Assembly (NCBI GenBank): GCA_902791035.1
Contig: CADAUA010000009.1
Coordinates: 1-64,000, forward strand
Source: an uncultured Coriobacteriaceae bacterium
GTDB lineage: Bacteria > Actinomycetota > Coriobacteriia > Coriobacteriales > Atopobiaceae
Length of the DNA: 64,000 bases
Reading direction: 5' to 3'
In this document: positions 30,890-39,525 of the stretch, piece by piece
Numbering within the stretch: the stretch's first letter is position 1
Layout of the letters: each line of letters begins with the position of its first letter
Notes under the pieces: generated by a model
Told to the model about the DNA's origin: nothing
The model's input: the letters and a program-made list of their open reading frames with translations, nothing else
Databases searched by the model: none
Translations under genes and position numbers: made by a program

Positions 30890-32998
30890 ATGGACAAGGT
30901 CTTCGAGGAGGAGCAGGCCCACCTCTCGCAGGTCTACGCACAGCTGCTGGCGTTGCGCAACTCCATAACGGCGAAGCTCACCGAGGGCGAGCGCAGCGCC
31001 GCCCGCGACCTCGTGGAGATGAGCGAGGAGATCCGCCCCGACTTCGCGGGAGACGACGAGACGATGGAGACCCTCGCCGCCATCGAGACCCTCAACTCCG
31101 TGATCGACGTCTACAACCAGACGCACGACATGAACGTGGAGAAGCTCCGTCGCCTGCTCGTCCTTCTCCGCCAGCCCTACTTTGCCAAGGTGAGGCTCGA
31201 GATGCGGCCCGGCAGGCCGGCGCGCGACGTCTACATCGGCTCCGTGGGCATGACGGACGACCGCAGCCGTCCCCTCATCGTGGACTGGCGCAGTCCCGTG
31301 GCCTCCACATACTACAGCCAGGACCTGGGCCCCACGAGTTTCGAGGTGGACGGGCGCCGCCGCGACGTCAACCTGCTCCTGCGCCGGCAGTTCGACATCA
31401 CGGGCTCCAGGCTCAACATGTACTTCGACACCACCGTTGCCATCCAGGACTCGCTCCTCCTCCAGGCCATAACCAAGCACCACTCCGAGAAGCTCCAGGC
31501 CATCACGGCCACGATCCAGCGGGAGCAGAACGAGGTGATCCGCCACGAGGACGTGCCCGTGCTGCTGGTGAACGGCATTGCCGGCTCCGGCAAGACCTCG
31601 GTGCTCCTGCAGCGCGTGGCCTATCTCTTCTACCAGGAACGCGACCGCCTGGACCCCAGGCAGGTCTACCTCTTTACGCCGAACGACGTCTTCGGCCACT
31701 ACATCGACACGGTCCTCCCCTCCCTGGGCGAGTCCAACCCCCAGACCTTCACCTGGCGGTCCTTCGTTGCCAGCCTGGGGATGGGCGACCGCGACAGCGG
31801 ACGCGACTGCGACCCGGCGACCCTGCGCCGGCTGGAGGCTGAGCTCCCCAAGGTGCGCCTGGAGCCCCAGGACCTGCGCGAGCTCCGCGTGGGCGACACC
31901 GTGGTCCTCAAGGCCTCGCAGGTGCAGAGTGCGGTGGAGAAGTTCGACCGCTTCCCCCTGGGCCCCAGGTTCCTTGCCCTCGTGAAAGACGAGCTCCACG
32001 AGCGCCTGCGGCGTCGCGTGGGACAGATGGCCCACGACGAGGACCTGCAGGAGGCCATGCTGGGCATGGACATGGACGAGCAGGTGGAGGTCTTCGGCGA
32101 GACCATCGCCCCCTCCACCGAGGAGGAGACGGCGGAGCTCACGCGGCGCTACGCCGAGAGGCTCGTGGAGCCCGCCCACGACGACATCGAGTCCCTGGCA
32201 TGGCTGCGCTTCGACCGCATCGGCATGCGTGCCCTCGAAACGACCGACACACTGAGCGCCGCTCAGCTCCTCTACCTGCGCGTGCTCGTGACGGGCACTG
32301 GCGACCGCAACGCCCGCTACGTGATGATCGACGAGGTGCAGGACTACACGGTGGCGCAGCTCATGATCCTGCCCAGGTACTTCTCCCGTGCCCACTTCAT
32401 GCTCCTGGGCGACGAGAACCAGGCGATCCGCCAGGGGACCGCGACCTTCTCGCAGATACGCGAGGTCTTCGCACCCACGCACGGCCAGGTGGACCAGTGC
32501 GAGCTCATGACCTCCTACCGGTCCAGCCCCGAGATCACAGCGCTCTTCTGCAGCCTCATGCCACCGGACGAGCGGGTGCGCACGAGCTCGGTGCAGAGGG
32601 CCGGCACGGAGCCCGACATACGCAGCTTCGACGCCACGGACGTGGACGCGTACGTGGGCTACCTGCGCCAGGTGGCTGAGGCGGCCAAGGGAGGCGAGGG
32701 GCTCTGCGCCATAGTCTGCGACTCCCGCGACCGCGTGCGGTGGCTGGCCAGGCAGATGGGGGACCTCGCCCGCCCCATGGGCAAGAACGACATCCTGCCA
32801 CTCTCCGGGGTGGTCCTCATCGACCTGGACCTGGCCAAAGGGCTGGAGTTCGACCACGTGGTCATCCCCGACGCCCAGGAGTCCGTGTACCCGCAGACCC
32901 CGCTGGCCCGCAGGCGACTCTACACGGCGGTCTCCCGCGCCATGCACGAGGTCACGATCGTTAGCCAGGGACCGCTCACGCCCCTGCTGGCACGCTAG
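30890..32998 (+). CDS. HelD-like superfamily 1 helicase
   Basis: UvrD-like ATPase of 702 residues of the HelD type, which releases stalled RNA polymerase in Gram-positives. The N-terminal part (1-200) is a long charged helical arm followed by VYIGSVGMTDDRSRPLIVDWRSPVA, a HelD hallmark. Walker A is NGIAGSGKTSVLLQR near residue 230, Walker B is MIDEVQDYTVAQ near 480, and the helicase 2 lobe has VVLIDLDLAKGLEFDHV and YTAVSRAMHE. ATG 30890 with GGGAGG upstream is chosen; the longer frame starts in non-coding sequence. Subclass (class I or II HelD) is not decided. Confidence 0.88.
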   Translation: MDKVFEEEQAHLSQVYAQLLALRNSITAKLTEGERSAARDLVEMSEEIRPDFAGDDETMETLAAIETLNSVIDVYNQTHDMNVEKLRRLLVLLRQPYFAKVRLEMRPGRPARDVYIGSVGMTDDRSRPLIVDWRSPVASTYYSQDLGPTSFEVDGRRRDVNLLLRRQFDITGSRLNMYFDTTVAIQDSLLLQAITKHHSEKLQAITATIQREQNEVIRHEDVPVLLVNGIAGSGKTSVLLQRVAYLFYQERDRLDPRQVYLFTPNDVFGHYIDTVLPSLGESNPQTFTWRSFVASLGMGDRDSGRDCDPATLRRLEAELPKVRLEPQDLRELRVGDTVVLKASQVQSAVEKFDRFPLGPRFLALVKDELHERLRRRVGQMAHDEDLQEAMLGMDMDEQVEVFGETIAPSTEEETAELTRRYAERLVEPAHDDIESLAWLRFDRIGMRALETTDTLSAAQLLYLRVLVTGTGDRNARYVMIDEVQDYTVAQLMILPRYFSRAHFMLLGDENQAIRQGTATFSQIREVFAPTHGQVDQCELMTSYRSSPEITALFCSLMPPDERVRTSSVQRAGTEPDIRSFDATDVDAYVGYLRQVAEAAKGGEGLCAIVCDSRDRVRWLARQMGDLARPMGKNDILPLSGVVLIDLDLAKGLEFDHVVIPDAQESVYPQTPLARRRLYTAVSRAMHEVTIVSQGPLTPLLAR

Positions 32999-33228
32999 GA
33001 CGGACCCAACCTAGGCCTGTCGACGGGTGCGCACGCTCCTTCGCTCGCGAATAAGCTCCTCCACGTCCATGTCTCCCCCATTCGTCGCTTTGCACATGGG
33101 ACGGTTGTACCCATCGACGGCCACCTCGTGCTTCCAGCCCGCAAGATCGCACGCAGGGAGCCCCCGCCTGATGGACGCGCCCCCAGGCAGATGCCCAGGG
33201 GCGCGACCCTCTTACCTGTGACGGCCTG

Positions 33229-35040
33229 CTAGATGAGCCCGTCCAGCTCGTCCACCATGCGAGCGAACTCCTCGAGGGCCTGGTCCACGGCCTCGCCGGA
33301 GGCCATGTCGACCCCGGCCCCGCGAAGGAGCTCGATCGGGGTCTTGGAGCAGCCGCCCGAGAGGAAGGCCAGGTAGTCGTCCACCGCGGGCTGGCCCTCG
33401 CGGACCATGCGGTCGGAGAGGGCCACCGCGGCGGCGAAGCTCGTGGCGTAGATGTAGATGTAGAAGTTCATGTAGTAGTGGGGGATGCGCTCCCACTCAC
33501 GGGAGATCTCGTCGTCCACCACCAGGTCGGGCCCGTAGTAGAGGGCGTTGAGGTCACCATAGCGCTTGCAGAGGGCGTCCGCCCCCATCCCCTCGCCACG
33601 CGCGCAGGCGGCGTTGGCATCACGCTCGAACTCGGCGAAGAGGGTCTGGCGGTAGAGGGTGCTCCGGAACTGCTCGCAGAAGCGGTCCACCAGGAAGGCG
33701 CGCTCCTCCTGCGTCTTGGCCTTGCCCATGAGGTAGTGGGTGAGCAGGCACTCGTTCGTGGTGGAGGCCACCTCTGCCACGAACATGGCGTACTCCTGGT
33801 AGCGCGGGGGCTGGTGGGTGTTGGAGAGGTAGGTCTGCATGGAGTGACCCATCTCATGGACCAGGGTGTAGACGTCGTTGAGGGTGCCGTCGTGGTTGAG
33901 CAGGATGTTGGGCTCCATGCCGTGGCCGTCCATGGAGTAGGCACCGCTCGCCTTGCCCGGCGTGGGATAGACGTCTATCCAGCGCTTGGCCACGCCACGA
34001 CGCACCTGCGCCACGTAGTCCTCGCCCAAGGGGGCCAGCGCCGCATACATGAGCTCGCATGCCTCCTCGAAGGTGTAGACGTGCTCCGGCTGCTGCACAA
34101 TGGGCACGTAGACGTCCCAGTAGCCCATCGTGTCCAGGCCGAGGGCGCGCTTGCGGATGGCGGCGTACTTGTGCAGGGGTGCCAAGTGGCGGTGGCAGGA
34201 CTCGATGAGGTTGTGGTAGACCTCCACGGGCACCTCCGTGGGCACGAGCGAGGCCTCGAGCGAGCTGGCGTAGCCGCGCGACTGAGCAAAGAATCGCAGC
34301 ATGCGGAACTGCGAGGCAAGGAGGGCCGCCTCGGTGTGCTCCACCTTGCGGTAGCCGGCGTAGAGGCTGCGATAGGCGCTCTCGCGCAGGCCACGGTCCT
34401 TGGAGTAGAGCATGTTGGAGTAGGTGGCCACGGTCACGGAATGGCGCTCGCCCCGGGAGTCCACCGCGTCATCGAAGGTCAGGTCCGCGTTGTCCAGCTG
34501 AGAGAAGACCAGCGCGGGCTGCTCGGCCAGCTCGGACGCCCGTGCCAGGATGGCCTCGCCCTCGGGCGAGAGCGTGTGATCGCGCAGGGCCCGCATGCGG
34601 TCGATGGCCAGACGGTAGAGGTCGAGGCCCGGCGTCGTGGCGTACCAGCCCTCCAAAGTCTGGTCGGACACGGCGAGGAGGGCAGGCTGGAACCAGGCGT
34701 TGGCCGTCTGGACGCGGCCCTCGAACTCGATCATCTTGCTCTTGAGGTCCTGGTGGTAGCCGTCGCGCAGGTCCTCGTCGGCCCGCATGTAGGTGTAGTT
34801 GAAGAGCCGCTGGAAGCGCATGGTGGCCTCGTCGTCAAAGCGCAGGTAGCCCAGGAGCCCCTCGCCCGACTCCAGGGCCCTGCCCTCCCATGCCGCGTAC
34901 TCGTCCGGCATGGACTGCGCCTCCGCCAGCGCTGCCTCGAAGGCATCGTCGTCCGAGAACAGGTGGGTGTAGTCCCACTTGTACCTCTCGGGGACCTCGT
35001 CCCTGCTCTGATAGGTGGGAGGCTTCTGCTCGTCGGCCAT
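33229..35040 (-). CDS. pepF: Oligoendopeptidase F
   Basis: M3-family zinc metallopeptidase of 603 residues that cleaves oligopeptides of roughly 7-17 residues in the cytoplasm. The zinc site HEMGHSM starts at His395, with the third ligand in ASTTNECLLTHYL. The N-terminal helical lobe (KWDYTHLFSDDDAFE) and a C-terminal YIYATSFAAAVAL segment are typical of PepF. GGAG with an 8-base spacer supports ATG 35040. It is divergent from an aminotransferase gene. The 230 bases after its stop contain an imperfect hairpin (33177-33203) and no gene I can defend. Confidence 0.94.
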   Translation of the reverse strand: MADEQKPPTYQSRDEVPERYKWDYTHLFSDDDAFEAALAEAQSMPDEYAAWEGRALESGEGLLGYLRFDDEATMRFQRLFNYTYMRADEDLRDGYHQDLKSKMIEFEGRVQTANAWFQPALLAVSDQTLEGWYATTPGLDLYRLAIDRMRALRDHTLSPEGEAILARASELAEQPALVFSQLDNADLTFDDAVDSRGERHSVTVATYSNMLYSKDRGLRESAYRSLYAGYRKVEHTEAALLASQFRMLRFFAQSRGYASSLEASLVPTEVPVEVYHNLIESCHRHLAPLHKYAAIRKRALGLDTMGYWDVYVPIVQQPEHVYTFEEACELMYAALAPLGEDYVAQVRRGVAKRWIDVYPTPGKASGAYSMDGHGMEPNILLNHDGTLNDVYTLVHEMGHSMQTYLSNTHQPPRYQEYAMFVAEVASTTNECLLTHYLMGKAKTQEERAFLVDRFCEQFRSTLYRQTLFAEFERDANAACARGEGMGADALCKRYGDLNALYYGPDLVVDDEISREWERIPHYYMNFYIYIYATSFAAAVALSDRMVREGQPAVDDYLAFLSGGCSKTPIELLRGAGVDMASGEAVDQALEEFARMVDELDGLI

Positions 35041-35264
35041 GTGCACGCTCCAATCTAGAGACGCCGATAATCCATCGGTCATTGTATACAAGCCGCAGCC
35101 GCAGGGCGCATGGCAGGGGGAGGACGGCCACCGGGCCATCTGGGCCGAGGAATAACACCACTGCTTCGCGTTCATTACAAATTGTTGCCGCGATTATTCA
35201 TGGTTCTCCAAGAAGGACCAGCGCCGCTACCATGTGGGAGTCACAGAGACCGACGGGAGGACCC

Positions 35265-36464
35265 ATGTCAGACGGCATCAACTCCATCATGTACGAGTTC
35301 GGCGCAGGCAAGTCGGCGATCCGCACGGTCTTCGAGGAGACGACCAAGCTGCGCAAGCAGGGCCGCACCGACTTCTGGGACTTCTCGATAGGCAACCCAG
35401 AGGTGCCGGCCCCGCCCGAGGTCAACGAGGCCATCGTGGATTGCGTGAACACCTACGCGCAGCTGGACATGCATGGATACCCCCCGAACAACGGATGGGA
35501 CGAGACAAGGGCAAAGGTCGCCTCCTGCCTCAACCGCGACTTCGGCACCGGCGCCACGGCAGAGAGCGTGATCATGACGGGCGGCGCCGCCGGAGCCCTC
35601 ACCGCCACCATCGCCTCGCTCACCACGCCGGGCGAGGAGGTCATCGTCATCACCCCCTACTTTGCCGAGTACCGCATGTACATCCAGTCCTGGCACTGCC
35701 GCTGCGTGGAGGTACCCTCCATACCCGACACCTTCCAGCTGGACGTCGACGCCATCGAGCGGGCCATCACGCCGGCCACCCGCATGGTCATCGTCAACTC
35801 CCCCTGCAACCCCACGGGCGCCGTCTACTCCCCGGGCTCCCTCCTGGCGCTGGGCGACGTCCTACGCCGCAAGAGCGCCGAGTACGACCGCACGATCTAC
35901 CTGCTCTCCGACGAGCCCTACCGGCAGATCTGCTACGACGGGGTAGTGAACCCCTGGGTAGCCGGCTACTACGAGAACACCATCGTGGTCTACTCCTTCT
36001 CCAAGGCCCTGAGCATCCCCGGCGAGCGCATCGGCTACGCCTACGTCCCTCCCACGGTCAAGGACCAGGAGCGCGTGATCGCTGCCATCATGGGCGGTCA
36101 GCGGGCCTGCAACACCATCACGAACGGGCTCTTCCAACGCGTGATCGAGCGGTGCGTGGACCTGCCCGCCCCGGTGGAGGAGTACGCGCGCAAGCGTCGC
36201 ATCATCCATGGTGGGCTGGGACGCATCGGCTACCGGACCACGCGGCCGGACGGTGCCTTCTACCTGTGGATCCGTGCGCTGGAGCCCGACGACCACGCCT
36301 TCTGCCGCAGGGCCGCCAAGTTCGGCCTCTACCTCGTGGAGTCCACGGACTTCGGCACGAGCGGCTACGCGCGCCTCTCCTACGCCGTGGACGACTGGGT
36401 GCTCACGAGCTCCCTCCCCGCCTTCAAGGCCCTGTGGGAGGACTACGGCGGCTACACCTGGTAG
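35265..36464 (+). CDS. PLP-dependent class I aminotransferase
   Basis: Fold-type I aminotransferase of 399 residues, aspartate-aminotransferase-like. Landmarks: DFSIGNPEVPAP near residue 43, YPPNNGWDETR, TGGAAGAL, the VNSPCNPTGAVYSPG motif near 180, SDEPYRQICYDG, the PLP lysine in YSFSKALSIPGERIGY near 247, and the substrate-binding Arg in GYARLSYA. GGGAGG lies 4 bases before the ATG. It is divergent from pepF. The substrate cannot be read from sequence; it is clearly different from the aminotransferase at 6278. Confidence 0.88.
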   Translation: MSDGINSIMYEFGAGKSAIRTVFEETTKLRKQGRTDFWDFSIGNPEVPAPPEVNEAIVDCVNTYAQLDMHGYPPNNGWDETRAKVASCLNRDFGTGATAESVIMTGGAAGALTATIASLTTPGEEVIVITPYFAEYRMYIQSWHCRCVEVPSIPDTFQLDVDAIERAITPATRMVIVNSPCNPTGAVYSPGSLLALGDVLRRKSAEYDRTIYLLSDEPYRQICYDGVVNPWVAGYYENTIVVYSFSKALSIPGERIGYAYVPPTVKDQERVIAAIMGGQRACNTITNGLFQRVIERCVDLPAPVEEYARKRRIIHGGLGRIGYRTTRPDGAFYLWIRALEPDDHAFCRRAAKFGLYLVESTDFGTSGYARLSYAVDDWVLTSSLPAFKALWEDYGGYTW

Positions 36465-36495
36465 CGCGGCGCCATTCCCCGCGCGGCGGAAGGTG

Positions 36496-36603
36496 TCAGA
36501 TGAGGGCGAGCTGCTCCTCGGCGAAGTCCGCCGCGGCCTTGAGGTCCGCGTCCTTGGCATGTTCATGGCCCGACCTGCTGTGATAGCACACCTGAACCGT
36601 CAT
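36496..36603 (-). CDS. 35-codon microprotein at the end of the Y-polymerase operon
   Basis: Tiny gene encoding MTVQVCYHSRSGHEHAK followed by DADLKAAADFAEEQLALI. Support comes from a perfect AGGAGG 6 bases before the ATG and from the ATGA overlap with the stop of the YolD-like gene, which implies coupled translation. It has one Cys and three His near the N-terminus (CYHSRSGHEH) and then an acidic amphipathic helix. I do not know a family. It could be a third partner of the polymerase/YolD module. Confidence 0.6.
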   Translation of the reverse strand: MTVQVCYHSRSGHEHAKDADLKAAADFAEEQLALI

Positions 36604-36755
36604 GGTTCCCCTCCTAGACTGGCATCCGTGCCGTCTTCCGCCCGCAGGCCGCCCACGCCCTCGTCCCAGGCCGCCTCGCGCTCGCGGGCGCGCAGAAGCT
36701 CACGATAGCCCTTGAGCGGGTCGAAGGGCACGAAGATCTTCGCCCGCTCCGACAT
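36600..36755 (-). CDS. YolD-like small protein
   Basis: Protein of 51 residues: MSERAKIFVPFDPLKGYRELLR then a charged tail. The ERAKIF-PFD-LKG-RE core is the hallmark of YolD-like proteins, which in Firmicutes accompany UvrX/UmuC-type Y-family polymerases and are thought to act like UmuD. It lies 61 bases after the Y-polymerase gene on the same strand, and GAGG precedes the ATG at 36755. Its stop overlaps the next ATG. Confidence 0.8.
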   Translation of the reverse strand: MSERAKIFVPFDPLKGYRELLRAREREAAWDEGVGGLRAEDGTDASLGGEP

Positions 36756-36816
36756 GGGCATCCTCTGTCTCGGCGTGGCGGCCCCGCCGCTGCTTGGGGT
36801 GCGGCCGACCTCTCGC

Positions 36817-38169
36817 TCACTCCCCACTCCTGTGCCCCCCGATCTGCCCGTTGCGCTCCCGGGCCGTGGCCCCCGGCATGAGGTCGGTCCCCATGAGGAG
36901 GGCGTTCCTGCCAAAGCGCTGCTTGACCGCGTTCACCGTCTCGAGGCGGCTCCGCTCCCGCGCGAGCTCCTCCGGGTCGCGGAAGAGCTCCCCCTGCAGG
37001 CCCGCCTCGCCCTTGTCGTGCACGTCGGTGAGAGACACGCCCAACCTGTGGATGGGCCTCTCGCGGTTGGCATGCGCGTCGAAGAGCGAGAGGGCAGTGT
37101 CGATCAGCTGCCGCCGGGAGTCGCTGGGAGCCCCCAGGCGCACGACGCCTCCGGCGTGGCTGGTCTCCCGACGCCAGGCGCGTACGTCCCCTCCCGCCCG
37201 CGCCCGCGAGCGCTCCTCATCAGTCATCGCATACCCCACGAAGACCCCCACGCTCCCGGCCACGAGAGCTCGGTCCACAAGCTCGAGCGAGAGCGCATCC
37301 GCCATCTCGCGCACGATCAGGCGGGCTCCCCCGAAGTCCCTGTCGCAACCCAGGACCTGCGCGGAATCCAAGCAGTGGGTCCTGGGCTGGTAGGCCTTGA
37401 TGTCCGCGATCGTGACTGGCTCTATGCCCCACGCATGGTCGATGAGTATCTCCGCGTCCACGCCCAGGAGGCGGTAGAGCGGCTCCTGGGGATAGGCGGC
37501 CACCTGTCCCATCGTGTGGATTCCCAGGGTGGCCAGCCGCTCGGCCGTGCCGGGCCCCACCCGCCAGAAGTCCGTGATCGGCCGGTGGTTCCAGAGCGTC
37601 ATCCGGTAGGTCTCCTCGTCGAGCTCACCGAAGAAGCCCGGGCTGTGCTTGGCCGTGATGTCCAGCGCCACCTTGGCAAGGTAGAGGTTGGTACCGAGCC
37701 CGCAGGTGGCGGGGATCCCGGTGGTACGCACCACATCCTCCCTGATGCGCTCCCCCAGCTCGCGAGCGCTACAGCCATAGAGCGAGAGGTAGCCCGTCAC
37801 GTCGATGAAGGCCTCATCGATGGAGTAGACGTGGATGTCGTCCGGCGAGACCCATCGCAGGTAGACCGAGTACACATCCGCAGACCGCTCCATGTAGAGC
37901 CGCATGCGGGGCGGAGCCACCACGTAGTCGATCCCCGCGGGGATCTCGAACACGCGACAGCGGTTACGCACCCCAAGCGCCTTCATGGCCGGGGACACTG
38001 CCAGGCAGATGGTCTTCTCGGTACGCGAGAGGTCCGCCACCACGAGGCGCGCCGTCATGGGGTCGAGCCCGCGCTCCACGCACTCGACCGAGGCATAGAA
38101 GCTCTTGAGGTCTATGACGAGGTACTGGCGCTGGCGGGTCGTCGCAGCCGCTCCAGCTGAGCTGGACAC
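36817..38169 (-). CDS. Y-family DNA polymerase (UmuC/UvrX-like)
   Basis: Translesion DNA polymerase of 450 residues. The catalytic acids are in YLVIDLKSFYASVE (Asp20) and VYSIDEAFIDV (Asp118, Glu119); TGIPATCGLGTNLYLAKVA, FWRVGPGTAERLATLGIHTMG (helix-hairpin-helix) and a little-finger domain follow. This is the UmuC/UvrX branch rather than DinB, judging by SFYASVECVERGLDP and the YolD-like partner. Translation starts at GTG 38169, only 3 bases after the DJ-1 gene stop, so it is co-transcribed and probably coupled with it. The C-terminal tail is Arg/Gly-rich. Confidence 0.92.
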   Translation of the reverse strand: MSSSAGAAATTRQRQYLVIDLKSFYASVECVERGLDPMTARLVVADLSRTEKTICLAVSPAMKALGVRNRCRVFEIPAGIDYVVAPPRMRLYMERSADVYSVYLRWVSPDDIHVYSIDEAFIDVTGYLSLYGCSARELGERIREDVVRTTGIPATCGLGTNLYLAKVALDITAKHSPGFFGELDEETYRMTLWNHRPITDFWRVGPGTAERLATLGIHTMGQVAAYPQEPLYRLLGVDAEILIDHAWGIEPVTIADIKAYQPRTHCLDSAQVLGCDRDFGGARLIVREMADALSLELVDRALVAGSVGVFVGYAMTDEERSRARAGGDVRAWRRETSHAGGVVRLGAPSDSRRQLIDTALSLFDAHANRERPIHRLGVSLTDVHDKGEAGLQGELFRDPEELARERSRLETVNAVKQRFGRNALLMGTDLMPGATARERNGQIGGHRSGE

Positions 38170-38172
38170 AGG

Positions 38173-38754
38173 CTAGGCCCGGTACACTATCTTGGCGGCC
38201 AGGGCCCTGGCAGGCTCCTCACCCAGATAATGCCCGACGATGCGCAGGCCGAAGTCTATGGCCGTGCCCATGCCGCGGCTGGTGGTCACGTTCCCGTCCA
38301 CCACGACCGCACCCGCGGTCAGCTTGGCCCCATGCTCGACGAGCGCGTCCTCCATGCCCGGGAAGCAGGTGGCACGCCTGCCCTCGAGGATGCCCAGCTT
38401 GGCGAGGACGGTCGGAGCGGCGCATATGGCCGCCACCTGCCGTCCCTCCGCGGCAAACCGCTTGAGGGCGCCACAGAGCGGCTCGCAGGCCCCCAGGTTG
38501 AGCGTGCCCGGCATGCCTCCCGGCAGGACCAGCATGTCGTAGTCGTCGAAGGAGAAGCCCTCGTCGTAGATGGACCGGTCGCAGGTAATGCGCACCTGGT
38601 GCGAGGACGTCACGCCATGGTCCTCCACGATCGAGACCGTGTCGCACGGGATCCCGGCCCGGAAGAGAAGGTCGACGACCGTGAGCCCCTCAATCTCCTC
38701 GAGGCCCTCCGCCACGAACACCGCGACGCGCTTGTCGGTAGACTGCCTGAACAT
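38173..38754 (-). CDS. DJ-1/PfpI family protein
   Basis: Class I glutamine-amidotransferase-like fold protein of 193 residues, of the DJ-1/YajL group. The nucleophilic cysteine lies in the elbow AAICAAPTVLA near residue 106 and the acidic partner near VAEGLEEIEGLTVVDLL. Such proteins act as chaperone, deglycase or stress-protective enzymes. AGAGGAG is 7 bases before ATG 38754. It is the first gene of the operon that continues to the Y-polymerase, the YolD-like protein and the microprotein, which suggests a DNA- or oxidative-damage role. Confidence 0.9.
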   Translation of the reverse strand: MFRQSTDKRVAVFVAEGLEEIEGLTVVDLLFRAGIPCDTVSIVEDHGVTSSHQVRITCDRSIYDEGFSFDDYDMLVLPGGMPGTLNLGACEPLCGALKRFAAEGRQVAAICAAPTVLAKLGILEGRRATCFPGMEDALVEHGAKLTAGAVVVDGNVTTSRGMGTAIDFGLRIVGHYLGEEPARALAAKIVYRA

Positions 38755-38804
38755 GGCCGCTCCTCTCGACGTGCCCGCATGCGCGGGCGTGCTTGTTCCA
38801 AACA

Positions 38805-38833
38805 AATGTACTGTTCAGATGCCGGGCTGTCAA
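38805..38833 (-). promoter_or_regulatory. Strong promoter of the DJ-1/Y-polymerase operon
   Basis: On the minus strand TTGACA (38833-38828), 17-base spacer, TACATT (38810-38805), the best-matching promoter in the window. GAAC and GTT half-sites surround the -10 (TGAACAG, TTGTTTGGAAC), which loosely recalls a LexA box without matching GAAC-N4-GTTC. Confidence 0.7.
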
Positions 38834-38840
38834 GCCCGGA

Positions 38841-38884
38841 CGCAAACAAGAGGCGGGGCCGGAACCTGCGTCCCGACCCCGCCT
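38841..38884 (-). terminator. Terminator of the PTS EIIA gene
   Basis: On the minus strand AGGCGGGGTCGG (38884-38873) pairs with CCGGCCCCGCCT (38862-38851, one mismatch) and is followed by CTTGTTTGCG. It lies 26 bases after the EIIA stop. Confidence 0.75.
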
Positions 38885-38909
38885 GCGCATGCCATAGGAA
38901 TGACGGAGG

Positions 38910-39368
38910 CTACTCCTCGTCGATACCCGCGTTGATGGCGTCGGCGATGGCCTGGGGGTCATCGGTGCCGCGGACGAGCGCCTTGAACTGATCCCTCATG
39001 AGCAGGACAGCGGTCTTGGACAGGAGCTTGATGTGCGTGGTGCCGGCCTCGCCATCGGGGACGAGCAGGGAGATGGCCACGTCGACGGGCTTGCCGTCGA
39101 AGGACGGCCAGTCAAGCGGAGTGGAGTTCTTGTACACGATGACGGCAGCCTGGTCGATGACAGAGCTCTTGGCGTGCGGCACGGCAAAGCCGTCGGTCAT
39201 GCCGGTCTCGCCCATCTTCTCGCGCGCCATGAAGGCGTCGTAGGTGGCGTCGGCGTCCTTGGTGACGCCCAGCTCCACGGCCTTCTGGCTGATGGCCCGC
39301 AGGACCTCCTCACGGCTGGAAGCGTTCTGGTTGACGAGGACATCCTCTGCCTTGACGAAATCGCTCAC
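38910..39368 (-). CDS. PTS EIIA component, fructose/mannitol family, orphan
   Basis: Phosphotransferase EIIA-type domain protein of 152 residues. The phospho-accepting histidine is in GFAVPHAKSS, with REKMGETGMTDG before it and SLLVPDGEAGTTHIKLLSKTA after, all typical of EIIA-Fru/Ntr. It stands alone, without EIIB, EIIC or a transcription antiterminator nearby, so it could be a soluble donor for distant permeases or a regulatory EIIA-Ntr-like protein. Translation starts at GTG 39368, decided by AAGGAG with a 6-base spacer; an in-frame ATG at 39416 has no site. A TATCAT -10 element lies about 60 bases upstream. Confidence 0.9.
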   Translation of the reverse strand: MSDFVKAEDVLVNQNASSREEVLRAISQKAVELGVTKDADATYDAFMAREKMGETGMTDGFAVPHAKSSVIDQAAVIVYKNSTPLDWPSFDGKPVDVAISLLVPDGEAGTTHIKLLSKTAVLLMRDQFKALVRGTDDPQAIADAINAGIDEE

Positions 39369-39525
39369 TTCGGTCTCCTTTGCGGTGAGATGGCTTGCCG
39401 GTGCCAAGGGCACCAACTTCGTTCTAATGATACGCGTACCCGAATCCCCGTGGCACGCAAATCCGCGGTATCGGTCTCATGCGGTCTGTGGGGCCACGCG
39501 AGCGGCAACCACGACGCCCGCCACC

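Noticed and set aside
33000-33228. Open frame on the minus strand after pepF ending VEELIRERRSVRTRRQA, with GYNRPMC-KATNGG before it
   Set aside because: It reads protein-like but has no ATG at a sensible place and no ribosome site; it could be a gene remnant, not listed.
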